Origin: Owenia fusiformis
Taxonomy: Eukaryota; Annelida; Polychaeta; Sabellida; Oweniidae
Reading direction: 5' to 3'
NCBI GenBank assembly: GCA_903813345.2
Contig: CAIIXF020000011.1
Span: forward strand, 10,264,842-10,328,841
DNA length: 64,000 nt
This document shows positions 12,101 to 27,100 of the stretch, one piece after another. The notes below the pieces were generated by a model. The model had not been told where the DNA came from. It worked only from the letters and a program-made list of their open reading frames with translations, and did no database searches. A program made the translations under genes and the position numbers. Each line of letters opens with the position of its first letter. The stretch's first letter is position 1.

Positions 12101-15100
12101 TACAGTGACATGGCTTTTTACAATGCAGGACAGCTGAAATTATTTGTAAAGCTAGGAAATGGGCAAAAAGTGAATTTCGCGAAACAAGAATGGCGACCAT
12201 TTTGAAAATAGGCGAGCTTTTGAACCAAGAGTCATAGGGGAGTTTTCTGTATTGATGTTGAGCAGAAATAACTTAAAACAGGAATCCTATCGACAGACGT
12301 TTTAAAACGTGCCACTGTTATTGACGAAAAGTGGATTTCGCGAGTCAGATAGACAAATCAATGTTAACTAAAATGGCTGAAAATAAAAAAATGGATATAA
12401 GTTTTCGCTGATTTTTTGTAACAATATTATAACATATATCTACCCTTTACATTGACATGGATTTTTACAGTGTAGGACACCTGAAATTATTTGTAAAGCT
12501 AGGAAATGGGTCAAAAGTGAATTTCGCGAGACAAAAGTGACGGCCATTTTGAAAATAGGCGAGCTTTTGAACCAGGAGTCATAGGGGAGTTTTCTGTATT
12601 GATCTTGAACAGAAATAACTTAAAACAGGAATCCTATCGACAGAGGTTTTAAAGGAAATGGGTCAAAAGTGAATTTAGCGAAACAAAAGTGACGGCCATT
12701 TTGAAAATAGGCGAGCTTTTGAACCAGGAGTCATAGGGGAGTTTTCTGTATTGATCTTGAACAGAAAAAACTTAAAACAGGAATCCTATCGACAGAGGTT
12801 TTAAAACGTGCCACTATTGTTGACGGACAGACAGACAGACGGACAGACGGACGGACGGACAGACAGACGGACAAGTGAGTGATTGCAAAAGCTCACCATG
12901 TGAGCTGAAAATAACTCCCTTATATTTTACACTTTTGTACATCATTCAATTTGCTACCAGCCTACCTTATTTCATGACCATCAGATTGATAGTCACAATA
13001 TGTTACAGTACTTTAAAGAACATGCCCAGTGGCCACTATTGCGTTGTGAGGAAACCTGTACTCATCGTCTGAAATGTCCCTACCTGTGGGGATATGGCAG
13101 AGATAGAGTATATGAGAATGACCTCAGGACAATTGCGAACCTCAAAAGTGAGATCATCTGTTTCATTCAGGCCATACCTGCTGAGCAATGCATTCAGCTC
13201 ATTGACAACTGTGCTGTTTTGCCTACAGCGCGATAATGGTCAAATCTGAAGCATGTTATTCAAAGTGCTGTAAAATTGTGACTATCAGTCTGATGGTCAT
13301 GAAATATGGTAGGGTGGTAGGAAATTGAATGATGTACAAATGTGTGAAATATCAGGGAGTAATTCCTTAAATTGACAAAGATATAAGGAAAATGCAGGGT
13401 TTCCATTTTTTTGACCACCCTGTATTATTAAAGCAGATATGAAATGGTATTTTTAACCTAAAAGGAATCAATATAATTTTTTGATAGATGTATTTGGACA
13501 TGTTTTCTCATCAGTAGTGTGGAAATTATTTTACTCTAACGATCGTTATTAGCTGCTTAATAAGCAATATTCGAATTGGTTGTGACGTTATTGGCCCCCA
13601 CGTGATCTCTCACTGGTCCCCACATGGCCCGTTTTGGTCCATTGGATCATGACGTCATAATGCCGAAATGTTTTGTTATTAGTTTACACAACAATCCTAT
13701 GGTTGCCGTGACGTTGTGATTACTAAGAAACCAATAAACCAAAGCTATATTTTGTATATGACGTTACTTATCATGTGGGGGCCAATTTGATAAATCAGTT
13801 AGTTTTATTTCGTTATCTATGACCGTTAGCAGTTATCTAAAATTTACTTCATAATGGCTATCGCAAGAACTCTACGTTGGGCTTACAATGGAGAAAACCG
13901 CGTTTTTGTAGCTGCAAGTTGAGAAAAGTTATTTCAGTTGTCCTTTAAATCTCCCAGTCATTTTGGAATTACATGATAGAAATAACCAGGAAGTACATGT
14001 ACATTTAGTAGTGTAGTATTGTCTCCTTTACCACATCCACATATGATGCCATATATACAGGGTTAATCATACACCTTTTTCAAAATGAATTTCCCTGACA
14101 TTTCCAGGTAAAAAAGGAAATTTTCAGATCTATAGTTTTGCTTGCATGGCCATACTAAAAAGTCGCAAACAACTGTACGATGTAAAAGACAAGACTTATT
14201 ATGAAACCTTTTGGGGGTTTCCTTTAGTACTATTTCTCATGACTTAACTTTACTTCTACAGGTCGTCTCATTCAGCAATTTATTCCTGATTCACCATAAT
14301 TCTAATTTTATATATTTTACATTGCATAAGGCCAAAAGTAAACATACATGTACATGGGCGTAGCAATGTCAAAGGGGCGCAATCTTTTGGGGTTTGCATC
14401 ACTGCGAGCGAAGGAAACCCAAAAGGGGGTATATGTATATGGTGCATTCTAAGCATTTCAAACTATAACTTGTAAAAGTTCTGTAATGAATCAAAATTTC
14501 AAAATTTTGATCTAAAGTCATACTAGAAAAAAGCAACTCCCTTGAGGGGCAATTCCCACCTATAGCTAATGAAACATATTTTTTGGAATGCTGATCATTA
14601 TGAATATTATATGATAGCATTAACCTGGCATTACTATTATATATTGTCTTCTCCCTTTTGAGAAAATCTGCACCAATCATGATACCGTATTAGTAATTCC
14701 TTCTCAAATAGCATCATTATAAGGTACAGGCCTATGATACCAAATCATATAATCGGTATTTGTGTTTTCAGGAATCATATTTTTTTAAATTATCTAATAT
14801 TTCATAAAAAACAGTTTCTATGTTTTATTTTATGGCATGATTTTTCTCTGCAATTATGTGACATTACTACAACGTATAGTATGCATGTGTCTGAATGTGT
14901 TGTATGAAAGATGAGAGGGTATGGGTGGGTAGGAATGTATGGTGTGAAAGGAGGAACGTTTGAAGCCCGGGGGGTTCACTGTTTACAACATTTGTCAGGG
15001 GTCCTAAGCTGAACCCTCAGATATCAATATATTCCCATACCAAAATGTCAAATTTGAATGTGTTCCCATACCAACCGATATTTTGCCCAAAAGCCATCCC

Positions 15101-18100
15101 AAATGCCCAAATATGAAACCAATGCCATACCAAATGTCAAAAAATATAGGACCAATGCCATACCAATGCCATGACTGGTCCAAGGTAGAATATTTCCTGG
15201 GAAAAAGCTATTTACTTAAACAGAAGAAGGTCCCAAGAAGAAGGCGATCTTTGAGGAAAATGAACCAAAACAACCTCATATTAGAATATGTGTAACTGCT
15301 AGACCAATTCTCGAAATCGTTGTTCCCTCTTCAAAAGAGGAGACGCGAAAATCTTTCCTTATAAGGTCAAAATATTTCCCATGATGCAGTTCGTGGAGGA
15401 AAAAATTTATACTTCCTTGTTTTCCCTCATAGGTTTAACATGGGGATTTTCACACCTATTTTTCAAACGATATATTCGTTCATATTCCCGTACGAGAGTA
15501 CAGAAAAAATTATAAGAAACTATTGATCTCTTATTAATCTTAATATAACAGCTATTTTTTTTCATTGCATTGATTAATAGCGTGGTGAAAACGATGATTG
15601 AAAAGTGAGAAAATATTCCGGAGGAGAAGGTCACGTGATCAGTTGACTAGTCGCCATATTGGAAAAAACAATTCCATTCGACTTTCAATACGTTCATGCC
15701 AATCTTACCGCACTACAAACTGCAGCACCGATGCAACAACTGAATAAAAGTATTCATCTTCAAATTACATTATAGAGTTACGTTGAAAACCCACAACAAC
15801 TGAGCAGTAGACCAAAGAAGATGCGTCATTATTATCTAGGTCAATCTGTTCAGTGGTGCGAAAGCAAATCTATAGTACTCGCTTCCGAATTTTTTGTTCA
15901 TTGTACAGTAGAACCTGCTAAGTGGAACACCTCCATAAGTGGAACACCTCGCAAGTGGAACACTTTTTCAAAGTCCTGTTTTAAAAACCCATTGACTTAA
16001 TGTTAATTGAACCTCTGTAAGTGGAACACCTCCAAACTTGAACAGTGAACACCCCATATTGAAAAATTAAACTGCCAAGTGGAACAGTCTATTTTCCATT
16101 AATTTCAATACTGATACTTATGTAAACAGAATTAACCTCCTACATTGAGTGTCTGGGTATGAAAACAGGTAATAACGTGATTATTGGCAAATTAGGATTT
16201 TAACTTTAGCAGATTGGATTAACCTCTTGTAGAGATAAACATGTGATGCTACCACTAATTAATTTGATAATTAGCAAATAAGGATTTCATAAGATTATCA
16301 TTCATCAAATTGGATTAACCTCCTGTAGAGATGGACATGTGATGCTACCTCTAATTAATACCCCTTGCTGTTTGTTTCAAACTTGATAAGTAAGATTAAG
16401 AATGTCACTTAAAAAACAAATGAATTATTAGCAGAAGGAACAAGTCTTCAAAACTTAATCCAAATTAAGCCAAATCTTTGTGCCTGAGACTGGCAGAATG
16501 AGGAGGATTAAGAATGTCAGAAAACATTTTTGGCAGAATGAGAAGGATTATGAATGTCAGATACCTTTATGAGTAAAACAAATGGATAGTTAATGGTATA
16601 TAGCTGCCCTGCAATGAACAGAGAATCATATTTCCGGTGATACATATAAACCCTATATTTAATCTTGTATGTTCTTTAAATCCCCGCAAATCCAAAACCT
16701 CCGTAAGTGGAACACCTCCTAAGTGGAACGCTTTTAGGCAGAATGGAGGGTGTTCCACTTACACAGGTTCTACTGTACAATCTTTTATTGATTAAACTCG
16801 GTTTACTGACTAATAAAGCAATGACAAAGAAGAAAACTTCCGATGGTGTCATTGTTTTATTAAGTGTGCGGGTGTAAAAACAAAATTGCATAATTAGTTT
16901 GATTTAGAACTTTCGGGTCACGCAAATAGCTACGCGAAATGCAAAGTGGGAAAATCAAATTTTGTCCTTTTTGAGTGCTTTTTCAGTACATGTTTGCGAA
17001 CGTTCTGATTCAAAGAGCGAACCGCGAAAGGGAGAATTCCATACCATAATTGTGAGATAACATATTTTCCATGACCATTCTCATACCAGAAAGTTGAAAA
17101 ATCTGACCATTTCCATCCATCAAAAGTTTAATGAGGGGGCATTCTCATACCACATCCTAAAATATGGGTCCATTGCCATACCAAATGTCCAAAAAGGTAC
17201 CCCATGTGCGCTGAGGATCCCCGTCAAGGTTTATATACAGTGAACCCCCCGGGTTTGAAGGTTGCTTTAAAATGTAAAAAGTTGAACTGAAATATAACTA
17301 GACTTTGGAAATTGAACGAAGTTCAATTTCAGACTCCAGATCTAGACTTTTTTTTAGCCCAGTCATACAGAATAAGCCGAGTCATCCAGAATAAGCTGAG
17401 TCATCAAAATAAGCTGGGTCATCCTGAAAAAGATGGATGGGTGGATGGAATAAGCCTAGTCATCCAGAATAAGCCGAGTCATAGCCGAGTCATCTAGAAT
17501 AAGCTGAGTCATTCAGAAAAAGATGGATCGATAAAATAGGAAGGTAGGATAGGACAGAATAGGAAGGAACGATAGGAAAGAATAAGAAAGAAGGATAGGA
17601 TAGAACAGAATAGGAAGAAAGGATATGACAGGAGAGGAAAGGAAGGATAGGAAGGAAAAGATACAAAGGAAGGATAGAAAGGAAGGATAGGATAAGATCA
17701 GATAGGAAGGATGGATGAATTTTTCAACATTTTCTTCTCTACTCTTGACTTTCTATCAGGATACCATCAGATCGATTTTCCGAATTTTCAAAACGCCATA
17801 ACTTCCGAACCCGAAGTCGGATCAAAATTCGATTTAAAGATTCGGATTCCTGACAAAATTCTACCCCTAATTCATAACTCATACGTTAAATTTGGCGAAT
17901 TTTTATTTTGACCTACTTTTTGGAAACGACATAATTTCCTAACCGGAAGTCGGATCTAAATTTGATTGCAGATTCGGATTCCTTATAAAATTTTACTCTT
18001 AAATCATAACTCATACTTTAAATTTGGAGAACTTTTTATTTTGACCTACTTTTCGGACACCATATCTCAAAAGTGGGTCAAAATACTTTCTGACGGAAAA

Positions 18101-21100
18101 AGGCTAACACTATTAGCACACTCTTGGCTACAAGTATACAAAATTTCGAACAATATAATTAAAGTGTAGTGTCAGAATCGCAAAAATAGGGAAAAACTTT
18201 GAATTTGACCTAGATTTTGACCTAGGCCCTGGGCTGGATTTAGACCTAGACTTGACTTGGACCTGGACATGTACCTGGACTTGGATTGAATGAGAAGGAA
18301 GAATAGGATAGAATAGGAAGGAAGGATAGGGGGAAGGATAGAAAGGAAGGGAGAATCATCCAGAATAAGATCATCTAGATAGAAAGGATAGGATAGACCT
18401 AAATTTTGATCTAGGTCCTGGACTGGATTTGGACCTAGACTTGACTTGGACAAAACTGGACTTGGACCTGGACTTGACCTTGACTTGGACCTGGAAATGG
18501 ACTGGACTGGTATTTTTTCAATTTTATTTCACTTTTCTTGACATTCTATGAGGGTACCATCAGATCGATTTTCCTCGAACTTTCAAAACGTCATAACTCC
18601 TGAACCGAAAGTCGGATATCAATTCGGTTTTCAGATTCGGAATCCTGAGAAAATTTCCTATAAGACTATTATCCTGGACATCGGATTCGGAGAACTTTTT
18701 TTCGGACCTCGTTTTCGGACACTGATATCTCGAAATCGGTTCGAGATATCAAAAAACTAAATCGACCCTAGCTTTCCTACTTTTTTATGAGGAACACAAT
18801 GAAAAAAACCAGGATCGAAAATACTGAAGGACGAATGAGAAAATTGAAAAAAGTGACAAAGTACTGGATTTGACCCAGTTCCTGACCTTTGACCTAGATA
18901 AAAATTTGACCTAATTTCCGAGAAACTAGATACTGGACCTGAATTAACCATATACAGGTCTTGACTCAATGTCTTCTAGTTAAGGAGAAAACGTTGGAAG
19001 AATAATAACTAGACTTTGGAAATTGAACGAAGTTCAATTTCAGACTCCAGATCTAGACTTTTTTTAGCCCAGTCATCCAGAATAAGTCGAGTCATCCAGA
19101 ATAAGCTGAGTCATCAAAAATAAGCTGAGTCATCCAGAAAAAGATTGATGGGCGGATTGAATAGGAAGGAAGAATAGGATAGAATAGGAAGGAACGATAG
19201 GATAGAATAGAAAAGAAGGATAGGATAGAATAGGAAGAAAGGATGGGATATGGAGGATAGGAAGTAAAAAATATGAAAGAAGGATAGATAGGAAGGATAG
19301 GATAGGATAGGATCAGATAGGGTAGGAATGATGGATGGAAGGATGGATGGATTTTTCAATATTTTCTTTGCAATCCTTGACTTTCTATCAGGATATCATC
19401 AGATCGATTTTTCTCGAAATTTCAAAACGCCATAATTTCCGAACCAGGAGTCAGATCCAAATTTGGTTTGCAGATTCGGATTCCTGACAAAATCCTACCC
19501 CTAATTCATAACTCATACGTTAAATTTGGAAACTTTTTATTTTGACCTACTTTTTGGACACGCCATAACTTCCCAACCGGAAATCGGATCGAAATTTGGT
19601 TTGCAGATTCGGATTCCTGACAAAATTCTACTCCTAATTCTTAACTCATACATTTAATTTTGAGAATTTTTTATTTTGACCTACTTTTCGGACACCATAT
19701 CTCAAAAGTGGGTCAAATTACTTTCTGACGGCAAAAGGCTAACACTATTAGCACACTCTTGGCTACATTTATACACAATTTCGAAGAATATAATTGAAGT
19801 GTAGTGTCAGAATCGCCAAAATAAGGAAAAACTTTGAATTTGACCTAGATTTTGACCTAGGCATTTTGGTGTCCAAATTTTGAAGCTAGATGGCTTTTGA
19901 GGTCCCCTTCTTTTGAGGGCATTCATTAAATTAAGCTGAACTCAGTCTATATTTCGAATTTTTCACTTCAAAAAAATCTTTTTCCCATTGACTTAACATG
20001 GGCACCAAATTTTGAGCTTTTAAAACGCAATAACTTCCGAACCGGAAATCTGATCGAAATTTGGTTTGCAGATTCGGATTCCTGACAAAATTCTACTCCT
20101 AATTCATAACTCATACATTGAATTTGGAGCACGTTTTGGTGTGACCTACTTTCCGGACGCCATATTTCAAAATCGGTAAGAGTAATCAAAAAACGGATGG
20201 CACACTTATGAAAGGGCTGTTTGTAAGCTACAGGATGAAAAAAAGAAGAAGACGTTTCGAGAAATAACGACGAAGATAATAGACAGAAGACTGAAAATGT
20301 AAGATTTGACCTAGTTCTTGACCTTTGACCTAGATAAAAATTTGACCCAATTTCCCACCAACTAGATACTGAACCTAAATGAACTGTATAATGGTCTTTA
20401 CTGGATACCTTATAGTTATTGAAAAAACTCTTAAAGAAAAATAATAAGAAGAAGAAGAAGAAGAAGAATACTGGCAAAAACAATAGACTCCAGATTGACA
20501 TCTGGAGTCTAATAACTAGACTTTGGAAATTGAACGAAGTTCAATTTCAGACTCCAGATCTACACTTTTTTAAGCCCAGTCATCTAAAATAAGCCGAGTC
20601 ATCCAGAAGAAGCTGAGTCATCCAGAATAAGATGGATGGATAAAATAGGAAGGTAGGATAGGATAGAATGGGAAGAAACGATAGGATAGAATAAGAAAGA
20701 AGGATAGGATAGAACAGAATAGGAAGAAAGGATATGATAGGAGAGGATAGGAAGGAAAGGATACGAAGGAAGGATAGATAGGAAGGATAGGATAGGATCA
20801 GATAGGAAGGATGGATGAATTTTCAATATTTTCTTCTCTACTCTTGACTTTCTATCAGGATACCATCAGATCGATTTTCTGAAATTTCAAAACACCATCA
20901 CTTCCGAACCGGAAGTCGGATCTAAATTTGATTTAAAGATTCGGATTCCTGACAAAATTCTACTCCTAATTCATAACTCATACATTAAATTTGGAAAATT
21001 TTTATTTTGACCTACTTTTTGGACACGACATAACTTCGGAACCGGAAGTCGGATCGGAATTTGGTTTGCAGATTCGGATTCCTGACAAAATTCTACCCCT

Positions 21101-24100
21101 AATTCATAACTCAAACGTTAAATTTGGAAACTTTTTATTTTAACCTACTTTTCGGACACGCCATAACTTCCGAACCGGAAATCGGATCGAAATTTGGTTT
21201 GCAGATTCGGATTCCTGAGAAAATTCTACCCCTAATTCATAACTCATACGTTAAATTTGGAAACTTTTTATTTTGACCTACTTTTCGGACACGCCATAAC
21301 TTCCAAACCGGAAGTCGGATCGAAATTTGGTTTGCAGATTCGGATTCCTGACAAAATTCTACCCCTAATTCATAACTCATACGTTAAATTTGGAGAACTT
21401 TTTATTTTGACCTACTTTTCGGACACCATATCTCAAAAGTGGGTCAAAATACTTTCTGACGGCAAAAGGCTAACACTATTAGCACACTCTTGGCTACATG
21501 TATACACAATTTCGAAGAATATAATTGAAGTGTTGTGTCAGAATCGCAAAAATAAGGAAAACCTTTGAATTTGACCTAGATTTTGACCTAGGAATTTTGG
21601 TGTCCAAATTCTGAAGCTAGATGGCTTTTGACGTCCCCTTCTTTTGAAGGCTTTCATTAAATTAAGCTGAACTCAGTCTATATTTCGTATTTTTCACTTC
21701 AAAAAAATCTTTTTTCCCATTGACTTAACATGGGCACAAAATTTAGCGATTTTTGAGTTTTCTAAACGCCATAACTTCCGAACCAGAAGTCGGATCGAAA
21801 TTTGGTTTGTAGATTCGGATTCCTGACAAAATTCTACCCCTAATTCATAACTCATACATTGAATTTGGAGCACGTTTTGGTGTGACCTACTTTCTGGATG
21901 CCATATCTCGAAATCGGTTTGAGATATCAAAAAACTAAATCGACATTCTTAATACTACTTTTTTATCAGGAACACAATGAAAGAAAAACGGATCAAAAAT
22001 ATTGAAGGACGACTGAGAAAATCGAAAAAAGTGACAAAGTACTGAATTTGACCTAGTTCTTGACCTTTGACCTAGATAAAAATTTGACCCAATTTCCCAT
22101 CAACTAGATACTGAACCTAAATAAACTGTATTATGGTCTTTACTGGATACCCCATAGTTACTGAAAAAACTCCCGAAGAAGAATAATAAGAATAAGAATA
22201 AGAATAAGAATACTAGATCTAGACTTTTTTTAGCCGAGTCATCCAGAATAAGCCGAGTCATCCAGAATAAGCTGAGTCATCTAGAAAGAGATGGATAAAT
22301 AAAATAGGAAGGTAGGATAGGATAGAATAGGAAAGAACGATAGGATAGAATAAGAACGAAGGATAGGATAGAATAGAATAGGAAGAAAGGATAGGATAGG
22401 ATAGGAAGGATAGGAAGGAAAAGATATGAAGGAAGGATAGATAGGAAGGATAGGGTAGGATGAGATAGGAAGGATGGATGAATTTGGTTTGCAGATTCGG
22501 ATTCCTGACAAAATTCTACCTCTAATTCATGACTCATACGTTAAATTTGGAGATTTTTTATTTTGACCTACTTTTCGGACACGCCATAACTTCCAAACTG
22601 GAAGTCGGATCGAAATTTGGTTTGCAGATTCGGATTCCTGAGAAAATTCTATACTTAATTCATAACTCAAACGTCAAATTTGGAGAACTTTTTATTTTGA
22701 CCTACTTTTCGGACACCATATCTCAAAAGTGGGTCAAAATACTTTCTGACGGCAAAAGGCTAACACTATTAGCATATTCTTGGCTACATGTATACACAAT
22801 TTCGAAGAATATAATTAAAGTGTAGTGTCAGAATCGAAAAAATAAGGAAAACCTATGAATTTGACCTAGATTTTGACCTAGGCATTTCGATGTCCAAATT
22901 GTGAAGCTAGATGGCTTTTGAGGTCCCCTTCTTTTAAAGGCTTTGATTATATGAAGCTGAACTCAGTCTATATTCCGTATTTTTCACTTCAAAAAAATAT
23001 TTTTTCCCATTGACTTAACATGGGCACCAAATTTAGCGATTTTTGAGTTTTCAAAACGCCATAACTTCCGAACCGGAAGTCAGATCCAAATTTCGTTTTC
23101 AGATTCGGAATTCTGAGAAAGTTTCCTATAAGACTAATATCCTGGACATTTGATTCGGAGAACTTTTTTTGGACCTCGTTTTCGGACACTGATATCTCGA
23201 AATCGGTTTGAGATATCAAAAAACTAAATCGACCCTAGGTTTCCTACTTTTTTATAAGGAACACAATGAAAAAAACCTGGATCGAAAATATTGAAGGACG
23301 ACCGAGAAAATCGAAAAAAGTGACAAAGTACTGGATTTGACCTAGTTCTTGACCTTTGACCTAGATAAAAATTTGACCCAATTTCCGAGAAACTAGATCT
23401 AGGACCGAAATAAACCATATATAAGACTTGACTCAATATCTTCTAGTTAACGAGAAAACTGGGAAAGAATAATAAAGAATAATAAATAATAATAACTAGA
23501 CTTTGGAAATTGAACGAAGTTCAATTTCAGACTCCAGATCTAGACTTTTTTTAAGCCCAGTCATCTAAAATAAGCTGAGTCATCCAGAATAAGATGGATG
23601 GATAAAATTGGAAGGTAGGATAGGATAGAATGGGAAGGAACGATAGGATAGAATAAGAAAAAAGGATAGGATAGAACAGAATAGGAAGAAAGGATATGAT
23701 AGGAGAGGATAGGAAGGATGGGAAGGAAAGGATACGAAGGAAGGATAGATAGGAAGGATAGGATAGGATCAGATAGGAAGGATGGATGAATTTTTCAATA
23801 TTTTCTTCTCTACTCTTGACTTTCTATCAGGATACCATCAGATCGTTTTTCTGAAATTTCAAAACGCCATAACTTCCGAAACGGAAGTCGGATCTAAATT
23901 TGATTTAAAGATTCGTATTCCTGACAAAATTCTACCCCTAATTCATAACTCATACGTTAAATTTGGCGAATTTTTATTTTGACCTACTTTTTGGACACGC
24001 CATACTAGTAACTTCGGAACCGGAAGTCGGATCAAAATTTGGTTTGCAGATTCGGATTTCTGAGAAAATTCTATTCTTAATTCATAACTCAAACGTTAAA

Positions 24101-27100
24101 TTTGGAGAAATTTTTATTTTGACCTACTTTTCGGACACCATATCTCAAAAGTGGGTCAAAATACTTTCTGACGGCAAAGGGCTAACACTATTAGCATACT
24201 CTTGGCTACACGTATACAAAATTTCGAACAATATAATTAAAGTGTAGTGTCAGAATCGCAAAAATAAGGAAAAACTTTGAATTTGACCTAGATTTTGACC
24301 TAGGCCCTGGACTTGATTTAGACCTAGACTTGACTTGGACCTGGACTTGGACCTGGACTTGGATTGAATGAGAAGGAAGAATAGGATAGAATAGGAAGGA
24401 AGGATAGGAAGGAAGGATAGATAGGAAGGGAGAATCATCCAGAATAAGATCATCTAGATAGAAAGGATAGGATAGACCTAGATTTTGATCTAGGTCCTGG
24501 ACTGGATTTAGACCTAGACTTGACTTGGACAAAACTGGACATGGACCTGGACTTGACCTTGACTTGGACCTGGAAATGGACTGGACTGGTATTTTTTCAA
24601 TTTTATTTCACTTTTCTTGACATTCTATGAGGGTACCATCAGATCGAATTTTCTCGAATTTTCAAAACGTCATAACTCCTGAACCGGAAGTCGGATTTCA
24701 ATTCGGTTTTCAGATTCGGAATCCTGAGAAAATTTCCTATAAGACTAATATCCTGGACATTGGATTCGGAGAACTTTTTTACTGACCTCGTTTTCGGACA
24801 CTGATATCTCGAAATCGGTCCGAGATATCAAAAAACTAAATCGACCCTAGCTTTCCTACTTTTTTATGAGGAACACAATGAAAAAAACCCGGATCGAAAA
24901 TACTGAAGGACGACTGAGAAAATCGAAAAAAGTGACAAAGTACCGGATTTGACCCAGTTCCTGACCTCTGACCTAGATAAAAATTTGACCCAATTTCCAA
25001 ACAACTAGATACTGAACCCAAATGAACTGTATAATGGTCTTTATTGGATACCTTATGGTTAAGGAGAAAACGTGTTAAGAAGAATAATAATAATAATAAT
25101 AATAAGAATACTGGCAAAAACAATAGACTCCAGATTGACATCTGGAGTCTAATAAGAATACTGGCAAAAACAATAGACTCCAGATTGACATCTGGAGTCT
25201 AATAATAACTAGACTTGGGAAATTGAACGAAGTTCATTTTCAGACTCCAGATCCAGACTTTTTTAAGCCCAGTCATCTAAAATAAGCCGAGTCATCCAGA
25301 ATAAGCTGAGTCATCCAGAATAAGATGGATGGATAAAACAGGAAGGTAGGATAGGATAGAATGGGAAGGAACGATAGGATAGAATAAGAAAGAAGGATAG
25401 GATAGAACAGAATAAGAAGAAAGGATATGATAGGAGAGGATAGGAAGGAAAGGATACGAAGGAAGGATAGGATAGGATAGGATCAGATAGGAAGGATGGA
25501 TGAATTTTTCAATATTTTCTTCTCTACTCTTGACTTTCTATCAGGATACCATCAGATCGATTTTCCGAAATTTCAAAACGCCATAACTTCCGAACCGGAA
25601 GTCGGATCTAAATTTGATTTAAACATTCGGATTCCTGACAAAATTCTACCCCTAATTCATAACTCATACATTAAATTTGGCGAATTTTTATTTTGACCTA
25701 CTTTTTGGACACCCCATAACTTCGGAACCGGAAGTCGGATCGAAATTTGGTTTGCAGATTCGGATTTCTGAGAAAATTCTATTCTTAATTCATAACTCAA
25801 ATGTTAAATTTGGAGAACTTTTTATTTTGACCTACTTTTCGGACACCATATCTCAAAAGTGGGTCAAAATTCTTTCTGACGGCAAAAGGCTAACGCTATT
25901 AGCACACTCTTGGCTACATGTATACACAATTTCGAAGAATATAATTAAAGTGTAGTGTCAGAATCGCAAAAATAAGAAAAAACTTTGAATTTGACCTAGA
26001 TTTTGACCTAGGCATTTTGGTGTCCAAATTTTAAAGCTAGATGGCTTTTGAGGTCTCATTCTTTTAAAAGCTTTCATTATATTTAGCTGAACTTAGTCTA
26101 TATTTCGTATTTTTCACTTCAAAAAAATCTTTTTTCCGATTGACTTAACATGGGCTCAAAATTTAGCGATTTTTGAGCTTTCAAAACGCCATAACTTCAG
26201 AACCGGAAGTCTGATCTAAATTTCGTTTTCAGATTCGGAATCCTGAGAAAATTTTCTATAAGACTAATATCCTGGACATTTGATTCGGAGAAATTTTTTT
26301 TGGACCTCGTTTTCGGACACTGATATCTCGAAATCGGGTATCAAAAAACTAAATCGACCCTAGGTTTCTTACTTTTTTATAAGGAACACAATGAAAAAAA
26401 CCCGGATCAAAAATATTGAAGGACAACCGAGAAAATCGAAAAAAGTGACAAAGTACTGGATTTGACCTAGTTCTTGACCTTCGACCTAGATAAAAATTTG
26501 ACCCAATTTCCCACCAACTAGATACTGAACCTAAATAAACTGTATTATGGTCTTTACTGGATACCCCATAGTTACTGAAAAAACTCCCGAAGAAGAATAA
26601 TAAGAATAAGAATAAGAATAAGGATACTGGCAAAAACAAAAGACTACAGATTTTCAATCTGGAGTCTAATAATAATAATAATAACTAGATTTTGGAAATT
26701 GAACGAAGTTCAATTTCAGACTCCAGATCTAGACTTTTTTTAGCCGAGTCATCCAGAATAAGCCGAGTCATCCAGTATAAGCTGAGTCATCTAGAAAGAG
26801 ATGGATAAATAAAAAAGGAAGGTAGGATAGGATAGAATAGGAAAGAACGATAGGATAGAATAAGAAAGAAGGATAGGATAGAATAGAATAGGAAGAAAGG
26901 ATAGGATAGGATAGGAAGGATAGGAAGGAAAAGATATGAAGAAAGGAAAGATAGGAAGGATAGGATAGGATGAGATAGGAAGGATGGATGAATTTTTCAA
27001 TATTTTCTTCTCTACTCTTGACTTTCTATCAGGATACCATCAGATCGATTTTTCTCGAAATTTCAAAACGCTATAACTTGGTTTGCAGATTCGGATTCCT

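Noticed and set aside
11640-12205. ORFs with CRFFVTKLFHTTTLY
   Set aside because: They are repeated because the DNA is an internally repeated MITE; no protein family is recognised.
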